In this document: piece by piece, positions 5,204 through 7,087 of the stretch | How the letters are laid out: every line of letters starts with the position of its first letter | How positions within the stretch are numbered: the stretch's first letter is position 1 | DNA from: an uncultured Oscillospiraceae bacterium | GTDB lineage: Bacteria > Bacillota > Clostridia > Oscillospirales > Oscillospiraceae | NCBI GenBank assembly: GCA_934572365.1 | Contig: CAKTKX010000066.1 | Coordinates: forward strand, 1-7,087 | Length of the DNA: 7,087 nt | Direction of reading: 5' to 3' | Notes under the pieces: model-generated | What the model was told of the DNA's origin: nothing | Database searches by the model: none | Seen by the model: the letters and a program-made list of their open reading frames with translations, nothing else | Made by a program: the position numbers and the translations under genes

Positions 5204-5953
5204 ATGTATCGGGTAGTTCTCATTGACGATGAAAATATCATTGTGGAAGGTCTGCGGCGGGTCATCAAGTGGGCGGACTACGGCTGTGAGGTCGTGGGAA
5301 CGGCCAGCGGCGCCGAGGAAGGCGCGGCGCTGATCCGGAGACTGCAGCCTCACATTCTGTTCACCGACATCCGGATGCCCGGCGCCGACGGCTTGACCAT
5401 GCTGGCGGCACTGCGCAGCGAGTTCCCGGACATGCAGGTGACGGTGCTGACCGGCTATCAGGACTTTTCCTATGCCCAACAGGCAATCCGTTTGGGAGTT
5501 ACCCGGTTTTTGCTGAAGCCCTCCAAAATGGACGAGATCAAGGAAGCGCTTGAGACCATGACCGCCCGCTTGGATGCCCAGTCCCAGATGCGGCATCCCG
5601 AGGAAGAGCCGGAGGAGGAGCAGCACGGCGCGGGAAGCTTCATTGTCAACCAGGCGATGGCCTACATCGAGGAGCATTACGCGGAAAAGCTGACCCTCCA
5701 GGCGGTGGCGGACTGCTGCTATGTTTCCCAGTGGCACCTGTCTAAGCTGCTGAACCGGCACACGGGCAAGAGCTTTTACGATATTCTCAACACCGTGCGC
5801 ATCCAGAAGGCCAAGGAGCTGCTGCTTGACCCCAGGCTGAAAATCGGCGAGATCGGCGAGCGGGTTGGCTACGCGGATACGGCACATTTTGCCAGAACCT
5901 TCAAAAAACAGGAGGGCATGAGCGCCAACGAGTACCGCAACACGCTGAAATAG
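5204..5953 (+). CDS. YesN-type response regulator (REC + AraC-family DNA-binding domain)
   Basis: A 249-residue cytoplasmic transcription regulator, the expected partner of the kinase at 1885. The receiver domain (about 1-120) has the acidic pocket D8/D9, phosphoacceptor D55 in FTDIRMPGADG, the switch Thr T83 (TVLTGY) and Lys K105 (LLKPSK). A Glu/Pro-rich linker (about 130-142) leads to an AraC domain (about 147-249) with two helix-turn-helix units: LTLQAVADCCYVSQWHLSKLLNRHTG, and IGEIGERVGYADTAHFARTFKKQEGMSANEYR, the family signature. At 249 residues it is a compact member; many YesN-like proteins are much longer. ATG 5204 follows AAGGAG (5190-5195) by 8 nt. No promoter is seen between it and the binding-protein gene, so it probably relies on read-through past the hairpin at 5106-5133. 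A likely target is the CAAGCARARACAA element. Confidence 0.95.
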   Translation: MYRVVLIDDENIIVEGLRRVIKWADYGCEVVGTASGAEEGAALIRRLQPHILFTDIRMPGADGLTMLAALRSEFPDMQVTVLTGYQDFSYAQQAIRLGVTRFLLKPSKMDEIKEALETMTARLDAQSQMRHPEEEPEEEQHGAGSFIVNQAMAYIEEHYAEKLTLQAVADCCYVSQWHLSKLLNRHTGKSFYDILNTVRIQKAKELLLDPRLKIGEIGERVGYADTAHFARTFKKQEGMSANEYRNTLK

Positions 5954-6028
5954 GGGCATCCCGGGCAATTGCGCCTGCATGACTTTTGTCGAGCTGAGCT
6001 GCGCTGCCAAACAATGAAAATAGAGATA

Positions 6029-6041
6029 GGTCATTATGACC
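6029..6041. promoter_or_regulatory. Perfect 13-bp palindrome GGTCATTATGACC, candidate repressor site
   Basis: GGTCAT and ATGACC flank a single T, in the non-coding stretch after the response regulator gene. The shape resembles operators of dimeric GntR-type repressors, but no such regulator is in the window. It lies about 105 bp upstream of the permease -35, so any role would be at a distance. Speculative. Confidence 0.25.
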
Positions 6042-6046
6042 AATAG

Positions 6047-6085
6047 ACGGCGATCGTATTTGTGCAAAATGTCGAACGCCGTTTT
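6047..6085 (+). terminator. Probable intrinsic terminator after the response regulator
   Basis: ACGGCG (6047-6052) pairs with CGCCGT (6077-6082). Inside are an A·A mismatch, TCG/CGA and an ATTT/AAAT stem. Beyond the stem the T-run (TTTTCTCTATTTG) extends to about 6093. It lies 93 bases after the regulator stop codon and before the permease promoter, so it probably separates the two transcripts. Confidence 0.5.
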
Positions 6086-6112
6086 CTCTATTTGTACCGA
6101 ATTGTTGAAACC

Positions 6113-6130
6113 CACAAGCAAAAACAAAAA
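6113..6130 (+). promoter_or_regulatory. Third operator-like copy upstream of the permease promoter
   Basis: CACAAGCAAAAACAAAAA differs from 3567-3584 (CACAAGCAGAGACAAAAA) at two of 18 positions, both G to A. Its core ends 19 bp before the permease -35. For the proximal copy at the binding-protein gene the gap is 10 bp, a shift of about one helical turn. The A-rich sequence raises the chance of a fortuitous match. Confidence 0.45.
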
Positions 6131-6146
6131 ACAACAAGGCCGTCTC

Positions 6147-6175
6147 ATGACAATTCCAGGCTATGCCTGTAAAAT
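6147..6175 (+). promoter_or_regulatory. Promoter for the ABC permease gene
   Basis: A -35 ATGACA (6147-6152) and a -10 TAAAAT (6170-6175) have 17-bp spacing, each 5/6 to consensus. The predicted start is near 6182, giving a leader of about 60 nt. That leader holds a small hairpin, TGCCG (6194-6198) with CGGCA (6202-6206). The permease therefore need not depend on read-through from upstream. Confidence 0.6.
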
Positions 6176-6242
6176 ATAGATAAATGAAACGACTGCCGGA
6201 ACGGCAAAACTGTGTATCCTATGAAAGATGGGTGAAAAGCGA

Positions 6243-7087
6243 ATGGCTACAAAAACCTCCGAACGGCTGGAGCCAAGAGTCAAGTCCCCGAGCTGGTTTG
6301 AGAAGAACAAGAAAACCTTGGTGCTTCTGACTATGGTTGCTCCCGTGGCGATCTGGCTGCTGCTGCTGCGTTACCTGCCTATGGGCGGTATCGTGCTGGC
6401 GTTCAAAAATTACAAGGTCAACCCCCGCAATCCCTCCTTTATCAGCAATCTGATCAACAGTAAGTGGGTGGGATTCAAGAACTTCGAGTTCCTGTTCAAA
6501 ACCGACTCCGCTTGGGTCATGATCCGCAACACGCTGGCCTACAACATCGTGTTCATCATCCTGGGCGTCGTCATCCCGGTGGCCTTCGCCATCATGATGA
6601 ACGAGATTACCAGAAAGTTCTTCAAGAAGGCTTACCAGACCATGATGTTCTTCCCTTACTTCCTGAGCTGGGTCGTGGTCAGCTACTTCCTCAACGCCTT
6701 CCTGGATGCCCAGTACGGTATGATCCCCGCCATGCAGGAAGCCGCGGGACATGCCCGCACCTCCTGGTATACGACCCCCGGCCCCTGGCCGTTCATCCTG
6801 ACGTTTGCAAACCTCTGGAAGAATGTGGGCTACTCCACAGTCCTGTACCTCGCGGCCATCACCGGCATCGACACCAACCAGTATGAGGCCGCTGCCATCG
6901 ACGGCGCCACCAAATGGCAGCAGGTGCTCCACGTCACGATCCCGCATCTGCGCACGATGATTGCCATCCTGTTCATCATGAACGTCGGCAAGATTTTCGC
7001 TTCTGACTTCGGCCTGTTCTACAATGTTCCCATGCAGAACGGCGCGCTGTTCTCCGTGACCCAGACCATTGATACCTACGTCTACCG
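6243..7087 (+). CDS. LplB-type ABC transporter permease (carbohydrate), 3'-truncated
   Basis: The frame stays open to the window end, giving 281 codons. Relatives are roughly 300-320 residues, so only the last span or tail is missing. This is an integral membrane subunit of a CUT1-type sugar importer. A basic N-terminal tail (about 1-25) precedes span 1 (about 26-43), then YLPMGGIVLAFKNYK, typical of the LplB/YtcP-paired permeases. Further spans lie at about 95-118, 132-153 and 183-206. The cytosolic EAA loop is EAAAIDGATKWQQVLHVTIPHL (from residue 215), the docking site for the ATPase, followed by a span at 238-255. ATG 6243 is preceded by GGTGA (6231-6235). An in-frame ATG at 6228 would add five residues but lacks a good ribosome binding site. 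A second permease probably follows outside the window. No ATPase is seen; such systems often share an MsmX-type one encoded elsewhere. Confidence 0.93.
   Translation, partial: MATKTSERLEPRVKSPSWFEKNKKTLVLLTMVAPVAIWLLLLRYLPMGGIVLAFKNYKVNPRNPSFISNLINSKWVGFKNFEFLFKTDSAWVMIRNTLAYNIVFIILGVVIPVAFAIMMNEITRKFFKKAYQTMMFFPYFLSWVVVSYFLNAFLDAQYGMIPAMQEAAGHARTSWYTTPGPWPFILTFANLWKNVGYSTVLYLAAITGIDTNQYEAAAIDGATKWQQVLHVTIPHLRTMIAILFIMNVGKIFASDFGLFYNVPMQNGALFSVTQTIDTYVY

Noticed and set aside
5980..6049. Short frames (10-12 codons) starting near 5980 and 6014 as possible leader peptides
   Set aside because: No Shine-Dalgarno, no runs of a regulatory codon and no conserved context; probably chance.
1..7087. 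CRISPR arrays, tRNA or rRNA genes, insertion sequences, toxin-antitoxin or defence genes
   Set aside because: No regularly spaced repeats, tRNA-like folds, transposase-like frames or terminal inverted repeats were seen on either strand.

Overview
The window reads as a GC-rich, Gram-positive-type genome, most likely a gut Clostridia of the Oscillospiraceae kind. This is inference from GC-rich third codon positions, Firmicutes-style promoters and Shine-Dalgarno sites, a short lipoprotein signal, a YesM/YesN-type two-component pair and an LplB-type sugar permease. All genes lie on the plus strand.

Region 1 (1-1760) is a one-carbon/purine module. The 3' end of folD is followed 12 bases later by a well-formed ZTP (ZMP/AICAR triphosphate, 'pfl') riboswitch aptamer at 175-244. 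The terminator at 241-276 reuses the last aptamer strand, so this is a textbook transcriptional switch. Downstream is a 445-residue polytopic membrane protein resembling the DUF1576 family, with a visible two-fold internal repeat. A second promoter lies just after the riboswitch terminator. The leader from that promoter can fold so that its Shine-Dalgarno is sequestered, with a competing alternative hairpin. The uncharacterised membrane protein therefore appears to be tied to the ZTP alarmone and may have a second, translational control layer.

Region 2 (1760-7087) is a sensor-regulated carbohydrate uptake locus. In order it encodes a YesM-type sensor histidine kinase, a family-1 extracellular solute-binding lipoprotein, a YesN-type response regulator with an AraC DNA-binding domain, and an LplB-type ABC permease cut by the window end. 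No ATPase or second permease is in the window. Kinase, binding protein and permease each have their own promoter-like sequence. An element of the form CAAGCARARACAA occurs twice upstream of the binding-protein promoter and once, slightly diverged, upstream of the permease promoter. It is a good candidate for the response regulator's operator. Strong hairpins lie in the binding-protein 5' leader and just after its stop codon, which suggests separate setting of binding-protein and regulator levels.

The most original points are the ZTP riboswitch in front of a DUF1576-like protein, the possible SD/anti-SD switch behind it, and the shared operator candidate.
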